A DNA stretch of 64,000 nucleotides from Perlabentimonas sp964490015 (GCA_964490015.1 CAZBBA010000007.1:24500-88499); one strand, 5' to 3'. Shown: positions 9,452 to 18,971, counted from the stretch's first letter. The notes: generated by a model from the letters alone, not told the origin. Translations and numbers: made by a program.

Positions 9452-9627
9452 TTACTTTAGCCAACAAGGCGTGTATCTACCCCACCCCATAAATATGCAC
9501 GAGAAAAATAGTTGATATCGAACTTTTTGTAATAATCTATTAGAGAGTAATAATCTTTTGTAAAACAACCGATAAGTTACCCAAAACAACCATCAAGAAC
9601 CAGCAAATATCATAACAACCGACATTT

Positions 9628-12600
9628 ATGAGAACAGGAAATATATCAATCAAACTAATATTAGCAGTATTTCTTTTTTCACTTATCCAAAACGTATATC
9701 CAAACGGTAAGCCCGAAATTAGAGTTCCACTCCGACATTCCGATCAAATTAGTTCTGTAGCATATTCTCCATGCGGTAAATATGCGCTCTCGGCCTCAAA
9801 TGATAATACCCTAAAACTTTGGGATATTGCCTCGGGAAAGGAGCTTAGAACATTTACGGGACACTCACAGAAGGTAAACTCCGTAACTTTTTCGCCATGC
9901 GGTAAATATGCCCTGTCGGGCTCGGGTTCGGCATGGGGTGAAGAATCGGACTATACACTCCGGCTCTGGGATATTGCTACCGGAAAAGAGTTGAAGTCTT
10001 TCGTGGGGCATAGCGGAAGCGTTAATTCGGTATCCATTTCACCCTGCGGCAAGTTTGCGCTCTCCGGCTCCGACGACAAAACCCTGAAATTGTGGGATAT
10101 TGCCACCGGAAAAGAGCTAAAAACCTTCACCGGCCATTCAAATTGCGTAAAATCGGTTTCAATCTCCGCCTGCGGCAAATTTGCTCTGTCGGGGTCGTGG
10201 GATAAAACCGCTAAACTATGGGATATTGCCTCTGGTAAGGAGATTAGAACACTATCCGGGCATTCCGAGCAGGTGACATCAGCGGTTTTTTCGCCATGCG
10301 GAAAATTTGCCCTAACAGGATCGTGGGATGAAACGGTGAGATTATGGGATATTACCACCGGAAAAGAGGTGAGAACTTTCAGCGGATCATCCGCTACAAT
10401 TTCCTTTGTGGCCTTTTCGCCCGATGGCAAGTATGCCCTATCGGGCACGGGTAGTAGCATGAAAATCTGGAGCATTTCCAATGGAATAGAGGTGAAAACC
10501 TTCACAGGACATCTGTCGGGCATCAACGCTGCCTCATTCTCTCCCAACGGGTTATATATCCTATCGGGTTCCAATGATAAAACCCTAAAGCTGTGGGATC
10601 GAATTACTGGAAAAGAGTTAAGAACGTTCACCGGGTTTTATAATAAGGCCTCATTAGCCATTATTTCTCCCGATGGAAAATTTGCCCTTTCGGCTTCGGA
10701 CAGTGTAATTAAATTATGGAATACTGCCATCGGAAAGGAGGTAAGGTCTTTTGCCGGGCACTCAAAAAGTGTAAACTCAGTTGCCATATCCTCTTGCAGT
10801 AGATATGCGCTCTCGGGCTCTGCCGATAAAACCCTTAAATTATGGGATATTGCCACGGGAAAGGAGTTGAAAACCTTTTCGGGCCACTCCAGAAGCGTTA
10901 ACTCGGTTGATATTTCACCTTGCGGCAAGTATGCCCTATCGGGTTCGGGAGATAAGACTTTGAAATTATGGGATATAGCCACAGGTAAAGAGCTAAAAAC
11001 TTTCTCCAGCAGGGGCATTGTGGAGTCGGTGTCGTTCTCACCCTGCGGCAAATATGCTATTTCGGGGACTAGTTTAATTACCCTTAGGATGCACGATAAT
11101 TCGCTGCAGCTATGGGATATTGAAACGGGTGAAAAGTTGAAAACTTTCACTGGTCACTCCGGCGGAGTGCTAACCGTAGATTTCTCACCATCGGGTAAAT
11201 ACCTAATCTCGGGATCGACTGACCAAACCCTCAAGCTATGGGATATTGAATCTGGCAAAGAGGTAAGAACGATGACTGGACATACAGGTTCCATAAACTC
11301 GGTATCCTTTTCGGCAGACGGTAGATATGTCCTGTCGAGTTCGAATGACAAAACCCTTAAACTATGGGATATTAGTACTGGTACAGAGATAAAAACGCTT
11401 TTTGGGCATACGGCCAGAGTGAGGTTATCATCGTTATCGCCATGTGGCAAATATGCACTTTCCGGATCGGATGATGGCACAATAAGATACTGGAACACCC
11501 AAACCGGCGAGCTGGTTTATGCCGCAATCTCTACAGCCGAAGGGCAATCGATGGCCTGGACTCCCGAGGGTTTCTTTGCAGGTGATGAAAATCTTGCCAA
11601 GAAAACAGTACATATTGTTGAGGGCATGTCGGTAATGGCCATCGATCAGCTTTTTGAAGTTTACTATCGACCCGATTTGGTTACGGCAAAAATCCGAGGC
11701 GAAGCAATTTCGCGATTTGCGCAAAACGATATCAGAAAAGGAATTCAACCTCCTCCATCCATTACGCTATCTGTATTAACCAAGGAGGGCGGCTACCAAA
11801 ATATACAGCTGGTTAATAGGGACGATTTTGCCATTTCGAATGGTTTCGTAAAAGTGAAAGTTACAGCCAGCGATCAGGGTGGTGGCATATACGGGGTACG
11901 GCTATTTAATAATGAAAAAATAGTAGGTGAAAATCTTAGAGGATTTATAAAAATTGAAAAGGAAAGTGTTCTGGAAAAAGAGTTTACAGTTGCCCTAGAA
12001 CGAGGGGAAAATAAGCTGCGGGCTATCGGTTTTTCCAATGAACTTATCGAATCGAGACCCGAGCTGGCCTTGATTAGCTACTCTGCTCCAGTTATCAACA
12101 AGCCCGATATGTATATCCTGGCAATTGGAATAAATGAGTATCGCAACAGCCGATACAACCTAAATTACTGCGTTGCCGATATGAATGGCTTTGTAACCAC
12201 CCTAAAACCCAAAGCCGAAAAACTTTTCAACAATGTTTACGTGAATACCGTTTCGAATCGAGATGCAAACCGAGAAAATATCATAAAATCACTAACCGAT
12301 TTGCAGAAAAAGGTAAAACCTGAAGATCTGTTTGTGTTCTTCTATGCGGGTCATGGTATCGCACTCGAGGTATCCGAAACGGATAGAAAAACGAGAAGCG
12401 AGTTCTACTACATCCTATCCGATGTTGTGCAGATGACAGACCCGGTAAGGGTTGCCGAAAACGGATTGTCGGGTACAGAATTGAGACAGATCCTTTCGGA
12501 GATTAAGGCCACCAAACAGGTAATGTTTATTGATGCCTGCTATGCAGGGGCTATAGCCGAGCAGTATGCCATGCGCGGAGCTGCTGAGGAGAATGCGTTG

Positions 12601-12879
12601 GCTAGGCTATCGCGCGCTTCGGGTTCAGTAATTTTTGCATCTACCACTGCCGACCAGGCGGCCGTTGAGTTTAAGGAGCTAAACCACGGCGTTTTCACCT
12701 ACGTATTGCTTGAGGCAATTAGGGGAGCTGCTGCTACTGCTAGTGGTCAAATCACCGCGGGTAGCATTAAAACCTATGTTGACGAGAAGATACCCGATTA
12801 CACCGAAAAATACCGTGGTACGCCCCAGTGGCCAACCACTTTTATGTGGGGACAAGATTTTCCTGTAGGACTTAAATAG
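9628..12879 (+). CDS. Exported WD40-repeat protein with C-terminal caspase-like peptidase domain
   Basis: The 1083-residue product starts with a signal peptide (about residues 1-26). Fourteen WD40 blades follow (about 35-635), each closing with variants of 'TLKLWDIATGKELKTF', enough for two seven-bladed propellers. A beta-rich linker precedes a caspase/metacaspase-like (C14) domain (about 825-1080) that begins 'MYILAIGINEY' and holds the His-Cys dyad: His909 in YAGHG and Cys971 in DACYAG. The dyad is intact, so it may be an active protease. The signal peptide points to the periplasm or surface. Nine blades carry a Cys at the same spot (S-P-C-G-K). WD40-caspase fusions are known in cyanobacteria and Bacteroidota; the target and trigger are unknown. 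Confidence 0.88.
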   Translation: MRTGNISIKLILAVFLFSLIQNVYPNGKPEIRVPLRHSDQISSVAYSPCGKYALSASNDNTLKLWDIASGKELRTFTGHSQKVNSVTFSPCGKYALSGSGSAWGEESDYTLRLWDIATGKELKSFVGHSGSVNSVSISPCGKFALSGSDDKTLKLWDIATGKELKTFTGHSNCVKSVSISACGKFALSGSWDKTAKLWDIASGKEIRTLSGHSEQVTSAVFSPCGKFALTGSWDETVRLWDITTGKEVRTFSGSSATISFVAFSPDGKYALSGTGSSMKIWSISNGIEVKTFTGHLSGINAASFSPNGLYILSGSNDKTLKLWDRITGKELRTFTGFYNKASLAIISPDGKFALSASDSVIKLWNTAIGKEVRSFAGHSKSVNSVAISSCSRYALSGSADKTLKLWDIATGKELKTFSGHSRSVNSVDISPCGKYALSGSGDKTLKLWDIATGKELKTFSSRGIVESVSFSPCGKYAISGTSLITLRMHDNSLQLWDIETGEKLKTFTGHSGGVLTVDFSPSGKYLISGSTDQTLKLWDIESGKEVRTMTGHTGSINSVSFSADGRYVLSSSNDKTLKLWDISTGTEIKTLFGHTARVRLSSLSPCGKYALSGSDDGTIRYWNTQTGELVYAAISTAEGQSMAWTPEGFFAGDENLAKKTVHIVEGMSVMAIDQLFEVYYRPDLVTAKIRGEAISRFAQNDIRKGIQPPPSITLSVLTKEGGYQNIQLVNRDDFAISNGFVKVKVTASDQGGGIYGVRLFNNEKIVGENLRGFIKIEKESVLEKEFTVALERGENKLRAIGFSNELIESRPELALISYSAPVINKPDMYILAIGINEYRNSRYNLNYCVADMNGFVTTLKPKAEKLFNNVYVNTVSNRDANRENIIKSLTDLQKKVKPEDLFVFFYAGHGIALEVSETDRKTRSEFYYILSDVVQMTDPVRVAENGLSGTELRQILSEIKATKQVMFIDACYAGAIAEQYAMRGAAEENALARLSRASGSVIFASTTADQAAVEFKELNHGVFTYVLLEAIRGAAATASGQITAGSIKTYVDEKIPDYTEKYRGTPQWPTTFMWGQDFPVGLK

Positions 12880-13025
12880 ACGGGTAAAATGGATAAAACA
12901 TATAGCCAACCGATTGACAAGTTGGAGAAGCGTTTAGATGACTGAGCTCCTCTGCAAAATTGCGGTGCCCAGAGTTCCAACACTTTTACTTATGCAGATA
13001 GCCCTCGAAACAAAACATTAAGTTA

Positions 13026-13829
13026 ATGACAATACAAGTTATTTTAGTTATAGTATTTACCCTAATAATTCACTTGATAAGCACTTTATCTTATTCGGTG
13101 AGGATTGTTGGGATTAGAACAAGAAAGATTGCAATATCTTTCGCCCTGTTTAACATTATGGTGCTGATTTCAAGAACTTCAAACTCCTTCCAGGCCCCTT
13201 TACTCGCAAAATGGATTGAGAATAACATAAAACTTGACATCAATCCTGGAACATTCGAGATTAGATTAATACTTTTTGCCTCAACCTTAGCCACAATTAT
13301 TGGTTCATTGTTGATCCCAACATTTCAGCGAGTTTTATCAAACTCCGTTGAAAATTTCAGTTTACATAAATCAGTACCAAGACTAATACTGCACGGTTTT
13401 ACTAAAACCGGAATTCTTCAATTTAGAAACGAATTAAAACTTCCAGATAAGCGCAACTTCAGTGTAGATAAATCATTATGGACAGATTTCCCGATTAAAA
13501 TATTTATTTACAACGTTCTAGCGGTTTCAATACTAACAGTTGGGGTACTATCATCGTTATATGCAGGATTTATTGAACCTGACTTGAGAACTACCTCCAG
13601 CACCCTTTCGGCGGTAGTTAACGGATTAGCAACTGTGTTAATGTTTGTGTTCATCGATCCATATTTATCGGGACTTACTGACGATGTAATTGAAGGGAAA
13701 TTTTCGGAGATTACATTTCGAAAAACAATTCGATTAATGATAGTTAGTCGATTGATTGGAACAGTTGCAGCCCAGTTTCTACTTGTTCCCTTTTCAAAAT
13801 TTATAGCTTGGATTGCTACTATCATATAA
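13026..13829 (+). CDS. amj: Amj-family lipid II flippase (DUF2837)
   Basis: This 267-residue membrane protein has about six hydrophobic helices and a run near the N-terminus reading 'LSYSVRIVGIRTRKIAISFA' followed by 'FNIMVLISRTSN', which I recognise as the DUF2837/Amj signature. In Bacillus subtilis Amj moves lipid II across the membrane as an alternative to MurJ. The gene is monocistronic here, 146 bases after the WD40-caspase gene. The family match is from memory of the motif, not a search. If it is Amj, it would provide a second flippase beside a MurJ encoded elsewhere. Confidence 0.8.
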   Translation: MTIQVILVIVFTLIIHLISTLSYSVRIVGIRTRKIAISFALFNIMVLISRTSNSFQAPLLAKWIENNIKLDINPGTFEIRLILFASTLATIIGSLLIPTFQRVLSNSVENFSLHKSVPRLILHGFTKTGILQFRNELKLPDKRNFSVDKSLWTDFPIKIFIYNVLAVSILTVGVLSSLYAGFIEPDLRTTSSTLSAVVNGLATVLMFVFIDPYLSGLTDDVIEGKFSEITFRKTIRLMIVSRLIGTVAAQFLLVPFSKFIAWIATII

Positions 13830-14159
13830 TGATTTAGTAAAAACCATAATAGTAGCAAAAGAAGGATTACGCCAAATTTTCAATTGGGTTAGAGAGCATT
13901 ATAGAATACACAAAAAATTATAGGGTGGATGTTGTATCGATGCGGGGAACAACTGAAGTTCATCCTTGCACCTGTTTTATGCTTCGGCTTTAAAGTCTGA
14001 GTAAAATGGCCTTTGAAAAACAATATTGAAATGAAACCGCTACTAGTAAATTTTAAAATAATTAATATCTTTGTTGTAAATCAACTTGATAATTTAAAAT
14101 TAATTATTTGATAAAGATTATAACTGGTTTTAGCAATAAATTAAAACAACAAATCAATT
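13830..14159. other. 330-base intergenic region without a gene
   Basis: AT-rich region between the amj-like gene and the lipoprotein gene. It contains one convincing -7 box at 14066. I see no tRNA, hairpin terminator with T-run, repeat copy or short frame with coding character. Confidence 0.5.
14066..14073 (+). promoter_or_regulatory. Putative Bacteroidota -7 box (TATCTTTG)
   Basis: TATCTTTG matches TAnnTTTG exactly, 87 bases before the ATG of the lipoprotein gene at 14160. No good -33 element is visible. Confidence 0.45.
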
Positions 14160-15023
14160 ATGAAAAAGATAGCTAAACTTATTATAATTATTATAGCAAT
14201 ATCAGGTTGTAACAAGGATGAAACTCCTTCAAAAACTCCCAGGCTGAAAAATTGTCGGGTTGAATACCTCTTCTTTAGAGATGATATAACGATGTCGGGC
14301 GATGCATCAATGATTATTCCGCCAACAGATTCATCAAATACCAAGTGCCGATATCTATACGCAGGTGAGAATATGACCAAAACATTAGGTGGTTTTTATC
14401 AGGGACGAAGTAATAAAGTCTTTTCAAATGCTGTTTATGATTCCATCGTTCCAAATGGCAACAAAGTTTATGTATATACAAAATATATCACAAGTGATGG
14501 CATTGAAGGTAACGCATTCAATCCTCTAATCTTTACTCTGAATTCGAATGGTAAACTTATGAAAATCACTAGCAGAGATTCTTTTCACCCATATGGATAT
14601 GATTTTAATTATACATACTCTGCAAACAAGGTTACTGAGACTAATAATAATGGGAAAATACTCAGAACATTTTATTTTGAAAATAATAACTTGGTTAAAG
14701 TAGTTTCCGAAATGTATAATTTTCAAGGAGCAATATTCAGTAAGAAAGAAATTCTTTTTCAGGAATTTGATAATAAACCAAATCCATTTAAAGACATGTA
14801 TTTTGTGAAAGGTGCATTTTTTCGGGCTTTTTCTGATAATAACTACAAAAGTTATACCTCAGATGAATATAAGAAATCAACGGACGGTACATTAATGTTA
14901 ACCAGTCATTACTGGGTTTCAATGCCATTTTTATATAGTACGGATGGCTATCCCTTGTTTGGGATTATGAGTAATAAAATTCTGTTACTAACAAGGTCTG
15001 TACCCAATGTAGCGTATATCTAG
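14160..15023 (+). CDS. Putative lipoprotein of unknown function
   Basis: The 287-residue product has a lysine-start hydrophobic leader ending in a lipobox (IAISGC, Cys at residue 18), followed by a charged 'NKDE' segment, as in Bacteroidota surface lipoproteins. The rest is beta-rich with repeated Tyr/Asn patterns ('YSANKVTETNNNGKIL', 'YFENNNLVKV') that resemble the strands of RHS-like or DUF4595-type lipoproteins, but I cannot assign a family with confidence. It lies before a second lipoprotein gene in the same direction with a 175-base gap. Confidence 0.65.
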   Translation: MKKIAKLIIIIIAISGCNKDETPSKTPRLKNCRVEYLFFRDDITMSGDASMIIPPTDSSNTKCRYLYAGENMTKTLGGFYQGRSNKVFSNAVYDSIVPNGNKVYVYTKYITSDGIEGNAFNPLIFTLNSNGKLMKITSRDSFHPYGYDFNYTYSANKVTETNNNGKILRTFYFENNNLVKVVSEMYNFQGAIFSKKEILFQEFDNKPNPFKDMYFVKGAFFRAFSDNNYKSYTSDEYKKSTDGTLMLTSHYWVSMPFLYSTDGYPLFGIMSNKILLLTRSVPNVAYI

Positions 15024-15198
15024 CTATTCTGCCCGCATTGAGCTTTCTTATCGGGGGATAATGACGCTGACCCCAAACTCTCCAACTGGGCAAAACCCCA
15101 GCCGATTTATATAATTTCTTAACCTCGATTCTCCAATTGGAAAAGTGTTTGTAAATTGAGAAGGAAAGCAACTCTACAAATACCTCAATGTATAAATT

Positions 15199-16518
15199 AT
15201 GATAACAATAAAGAAATCTTTATTCTACGCCATTGCTTTATATGGAGCAACCTTTATGCTTTTTTGCAGCTGCGAAAAGGAAAAAGAAAAAAATGTCCCT
15301 GCGTTAACCACCATTGAGGTTACAGAAATTAATAAAACAAATGCTATTTCGGGAGGTAATATAACCGATGATGGAAACACAATAATATCAGCACGAGGGG
15401 TATGCTGGAGTATTAACCAGAACCCTACTATTAATGACAACAGAACCGAAGATGGTATGGGGGTTGGGAGTTTTATTAGCTACATTTCTGGATTAGAACC
15501 CAACACAGCATACTACGTAAGAGCTTATGCAACAAATAATATTGGAACTGGTTATGGTAGTAACATGTATTTCACAACTCTTGACGCTGCAATTCTCCCA
15601 CACATTACAACATGTGATATTACCAATATAACCCCAACAACTGCAGAGTCGGGAGGAGATATTGCAGATGATGGAGGAGCGGCTGTAATAGCACGAGGAG
15701 TTTGTTGGAGCGCTAACTTAAGCCCAACCATTAACGACAGTAAAACCATTGACGGAACTGGTGTAGGAAGTTTTACCAGCAGAATTAGAGATTTAGAACC
15801 CAACACAACATATTATCTTAGGGCTTACGCCACTAATAGCAAGGGCACTAGTTATGGAGTACAGTATAGCTTTGAGACAACAGTAAACTCAATTATTTAT
15901 GGTGATGGAGTTACGGATATTGACGGTAACGAATATATTACGGTTATTATTGGTGAACAAGAATGGATGGCAGAGAATCTAAAAACTACAAAATATAGTG
16001 ACGGTACTGATATCCCAAACGTTACGGACAACAGTTCTTGGGCTGGCTTAAACTCAGATGCATACTGCTGGTACAACAACGATGAGGCTTTTTTTAAAAA
16101 TTCCTACGGCGCATTGTATAACTGGTACACAGTAAACACGAGCAAAATATGCCCCACAGGTTGGAGAGTACCAACCGATGAGGAGTGGTCAACCTTAACT
16201 AGTTTCGCTGGAGGGCCTGGCGTTTCAGGGAAAAGGCTGAAAAGTACACATACCGTACCCGACGCCCATCCCTGTTGGAACGGCCCATATACAGGTGCAA
16301 CCGATGAGTTCGGATTCTCCGCCTTTCCGGGTGGCAGCCGCGACATCTACGCTAGTACATTCAACAGTTTTTTCGACTATGGCTATTGGTGGAGTAGTAC
16401 CCAAAAGGAAGAACGAACCGCTTGGGCCCGAGCAATGTCCTGGGGAAGCGATGACGTGTACCACTTCGACACCAATAAGGGCATTGGATTCTCTGTTCGT
16501 TGTGTAAGGGGTAATTGA
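15199..16518 (+). CDS. FISUMP-domain lipoprotein with two fibronectin-like modules
   Basis: The 439-residue protein has a lipobox (LFCSC, about residue 25) and then two tandem modules of about 93 residues (about 35-130 and 133-227), each with 'ARGVCWS', 'PTIND' and 'YYVRAYATN' or its variant, typical of fibronectin-like repeats in Bacteroidota surface proteins. The C-terminal 200 residues form a Fibrobacter succinogenes major paralogous (FISUMP) domain: 'DIDGNEYITVIIGEQEWM', 'AENLKTTKYSDG', 'CPTGWRVPTDEEW', 'GFSVRCVR'. The FISUMP domain is of unknown function and found in surface lipoproteins. The two modules are close copies, suggesting a duplication within the gene. Confidence 0.88.
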   Translation: MITIKKSLFYAIALYGATFMLFCSCEKEKEKNVPALTTIEVTEINKTNAISGGNITDDGNTIISARGVCWSINQNPTINDNRTEDGMGVGSFISYISGLEPNTAYYVRAYATNNIGTGYGSNMYFTTLDAAILPHITTCDITNITPTTAESGGDIADDGGAAVIARGVCWSANLSPTINDSKTIDGTGVGSFTSRIRDLEPNTTYYLRAYATNSKGTSYGVQYSFETTVNSIIYGDGVTDIDGNEYITVIIGEQEWMAENLKTTKYSDGTDIPNVTDNSSWAGLNSDAYCWYNNDEAFFKNSYGALYNWYTVNTSKICPTGWRVPTDEEWSTLTSFAGGPGVSGKRLKSTHTVPDAHPCWNGPYTGATDEFGFSAFPGGSRDIYASTFNSFFDYGYWWSSTQKEERTAWARAMSWGSDDVYHFDTNKGIGFSVRCVRGN

Positions 16519-16590
16519 TTCTTTCCTGTCAAAAAAATTAATTTATATCTGCTAACTCACTTTTAATATTGCTCAAAAAAAATAATTATT

Positions 16591-17112
16591 ATGAAGAAAT
16601 CATTTTTCTTAATTATTGGCATTCTTTTAATTTGTAATATTTCGAATGCTCAGTACAGAGTTAATAAAAAACAGTACGACCACAAATCCTATGTTTATCA
16701 GTATGGCGACCCGTATAATCCAACTATGGTCGGTGCTGTTTCATACTTTGTCCCTGGACTCGGCCAAATGCTAATGGGTGAAGGTACAAGGGGTGTTGCC
16801 TTTTTGGCTAGCTATGCAGGTTGCATGACCTTATCCTTTGTGGGATTTATGGAGACATTTGTGGATATTGATAATGGTGGTGATGGCGCAAGAGGTCAAA
16901 AACTAATGTGGATAGGACTTGGCAGCTCTATGGGTATAGCATTCTGGTCGGTTTTTGATGCTGTTCGAGTGGCTAAAGTTAACAACCTCGCTTATAGGGA
17001 TAAGAATAGGTCATCAATGAATTTTAAACTCGAACCATATTTGGTTAATGCCTCAGTTTTTAATGACAAAACCAATATCTCTAAGGGTTTATCGCTGAAA
17101 ATTACCTTTTAG
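16591..17112 (+). CDS. Small exported membrane protein (DUF5683-like)
   Basis: The 173-residue product has a signal peptide ending 'ISNAQ', then 'GAVSYFVPGLGQMLMGEGTR' and two or three hydrophobic helices (about residues 50-125). The PGLGQ turn followed by a helix is the hallmark of DUF5683-like membrane proteins in Bacteroidota. The polar tail (about 130-173) ends in beta-like residues. It is 72 bases downstream of the FISUMP lipoprotein, same strand. Function unknown. Confidence 0.65.
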   Translation: MKKSFFLIIGILLICNISNAQYRVNKKQYDHKSYVYQYGDPYNPTMVGAVSYFVPGLGQMLMGEGTRGVAFLASYAGCMTLSFVGFMETFVDIDNGGDGARGQKLMWIGLGSSMGIAFWSVFDAVRVAKVNNLAYRDKNRSSMNFKLEPYLVNASVFNDKTNISKGLSLKITF

Positions 17113-17308
17113 AACAAAAGAAATTATCGATTGCATTTACAATTATTGCACTTTAAAAAGTTTGTTGAAGAACTAGTTAATTCCGAAAAGATGATGTCCT
17201 CAAATAATGATCAACAAAACCCCTTCCCTTGCATATAATTCTTTACATTTAAGCCTTAGTTAATGCCAAATCCCGCATGGGAAAAAGTTGATTATAAAAC
17301 ACAAGCTT

Positions 17309-18202
17309 ATGAGTAAGATCTTTATCATTGGTGGAACAACGTTCGATCATATTATTTCCTTAGAATCATTCCCCGAACCCGTGCCCCAAACCATTCATAA
17401 GGCAATGTTTAACGAGGCTACAGGTTCGACCGGATCAGGAAAGGCATTGTGTTTAACAAAGCTTGGGGTTCCTAATGTTTTGTACTCTGTTTTGGGTAAT
17501 GACGAGTATGGCAATAGGATCATCCGTCATTTAGAATCAGAAAACGTGAAATTAATTTTCGATTTCGATCCTAAAGGAACAGAGCGGCACGTAAACATCA
17601 TGAATTCGGAAGGAGAACGAATCTCCATATTTATAACCCAGTCGTCGGAAAAACCACAAATCTCATTTGAAAAGGTGGAGCAGAGTGTAAGAGACGCTGA
17701 TATCATTGTGCTAAATATTATATCGTACTGCAAAGAAATTATTCCACTTTTACCCATTAAGCAAAAACCTATATGGACAGATCTGCACGACTACACCGAG
17801 GGGAATGAGTACCATGAGCCTTTTATCGAAGCATCCGATTATATTTTCTTAAGCTCCGATAATCTTACTGATTATAAGCTCACTATGACAAGGTTAATGG
17901 GTCGAGGTAAGGAACTGGTTGTGTGTACCCACGGCAAAAAGGGGGCAACCGCATTAACCAAAAATGGCGATTGGATCGAGGAGCCTGCTCTAAAAGGATA
18001 TATACTTACCGATTCGAATGGTGCTGGAGATTGCTTCTTTTCGGGTTTCCTTTATGCTTATTGCCTTGGCAAAACAGTGAAAGATTGTATGCGATTTGGG
18101 GCTATCTGTGGAGCCGAAAGCATTACATCGAACCAACTGGTGCCAAGCCATTTGAGTTCAAGGTATGTAAATGAGATTTTCTTGAATAGATTTAAAGAAT
18201 AA
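17309..18202 (+). CDS. PfkB/ribokinase-family carbohydrate kinase
   Basis: I take the ATG at 17309, in frame with and 21 bases inside an open frame beginning at a TTG, because it gives the usual start of the fold, MSKIFIIGGTTFDHI. The 297-residue enzyme has the ribokinase N-terminal substrate loop ('GSTGSGKALCLTKLG') and the second PfkB signature with the catalytic base: DSNGAGD (residues 235-241, Asp241). Members phosphorylate sugars, nucleosides or related alcohols using ATP. The substrate cannot be read from sequence. No sugar transporter or hydrolase lies next to it. Confidence 0.85.
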   Translation: MSKIFIIGGTTFDHIISLESFPEPVPQTIHKAMFNEATGSTGSGKALCLTKLGVPNVLYSVLGNDEYGNRIIRHLESENVKLIFDFDPKGTERHVNIMNSEGERISIFITQSSEKPQISFEKVEQSVRDADIIVLNIISYCKEIIPLLPIKQKPIWTDLHDYTEGNEYHEPFIEASDYIFLSSDNLTDYKLTMTRLMGRGKELVVCTHGKKGATALTKNGDWIEEPALKGYILTDSNGAGDCFFSGFLYAYCLGKTVKDCMRFGAICGAESITSNQLVPSHLSSRYVNEIFLNRFKE

Positions 18203-18253
18203 GTTCCCAAATTTATAACTTGGTGTTCGTGGGATAAAAAGGAGTAGAATTAA

Positions 18254-18877
18254 ATGCCTTACGTTATGAGAACAGCAGCGCTAATAATTTCTTTTCTGAC
18301 AATCTTTATAGACGCAAAATCTCAAAATTCAGAAGTTGAGATTTACCTAATGCAAGATGATTCCATTTTAAAAGGTCAGCTCCTTGAATACAAAACCGAT
18401 TCAGTTCTTGTTGTGGTGGATAGCCTAAATATGTTTGTGCTTGCCAAAGTCGATTTAGAGGGCAAGGATTTGCCCGTATCGAAAGAGGTAAAGAAGTTCC
18501 AAAGAAAACTAATGCGGAGCGAAAGCAAAAAGGTAATGCATCTGTTCCCGGGTATTTACCAGATACGAAATGGCGAAGAGGTAAAGGGTAAAATTATGTT
18601 GGCATTATCCGCCGCCGGTGCAATTGGCGCAGTTTCATCGGGTGTTGTTTTTGTGGTCATATTAACAACAGCCAGTTTTGGGCCATTTAGCGTTATAGCG
18701 GCTATTGGAACATCTATAGTTGTATTCGCATCAGCGGCTGTGCTTTGGGCTGTGGGTTCGGTATGGTCTATGGGTGATATTAGTAAAAAGATTGAGCACA
18801 GGGTCAAAAATCGATATTACTATCGAGGCGGTATTACATCCTTTAAATCAAATCTACTTGTAACTATAGATTATTGA
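18254..18877 (+). CDS. Putative exported/membrane protein of unknown function
   Basis: The 207-residue product has an N-terminal hydrophobic leader (residues about 5-22, then AKSQ), a small beta-rich domain ('ILKGQLLEYKTDSVLVVVD') and a long hydrophobic, Ala/Val/Gly-rich pair of helices (about 118-170), then a basic tail. The start could equally be the ATG at 18266, four codons later. It lies 51 bases after the PfkB gene, so it may share its transcript. I do not recognise the family. Confidence 0.6.
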   Translation: MPYVMRTAALIISFLTIFIDAKSQNSEVEIYLMQDDSILKGQLLEYKTDSVLVVVDSLNMFVLAKVDLEGKDLPVSKEVKKFQRKLMRSESKKVMHLFPGIYQIRNGEEVKGKIMLALSAAGAIGAVSSGVVFVVILTTASFGPFSVIAAIGTSIVVFASAAVLWAVGSVWSMGDISKKIEHRVKNRYYYRGGITSFKSNLLVTIDY

Positions 18878-18905
18878 TTTTTAAACTTTTCACCATTAAT
18901 TAAGC

Positions 18906-18913
18906 TAAGTTTG
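18906..18913 (+). promoter_or_regulatory. Putative Bacteroidota -7 box (TAAGTTTG)
   Basis: TAAGTTTG fits TAnnTTTG and lies 59 bases before the ATG of the NYN-domain gene. Confidence 0.4.
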
Positions 18914-18971
18914 TACATACAACCGCAGATAAAATTATGACCCGATAAAATATCGGATTAATACAAAAAAT

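Noticed and set aside
9951..11498. Three long antisense frames opposite the WD40 repeats (226, 170 and 114 codons)
   Set aside because: The repeated blade DNA is stop-free in the opposite frame as a by-product of its codon pattern; their repeats mirror the WD40 blades.
6431..12879. AAA ATPase + MutS-like ATPase + WD40-caspase as one defence system
   Set aside because: Gaps of 176-204 bases, a separate promoter at least for the ATPase, and a signal peptide on the caspase protein argue against one operon; there is no nuclease, reverse transcriptase or other known effector. No evidence of shared function.
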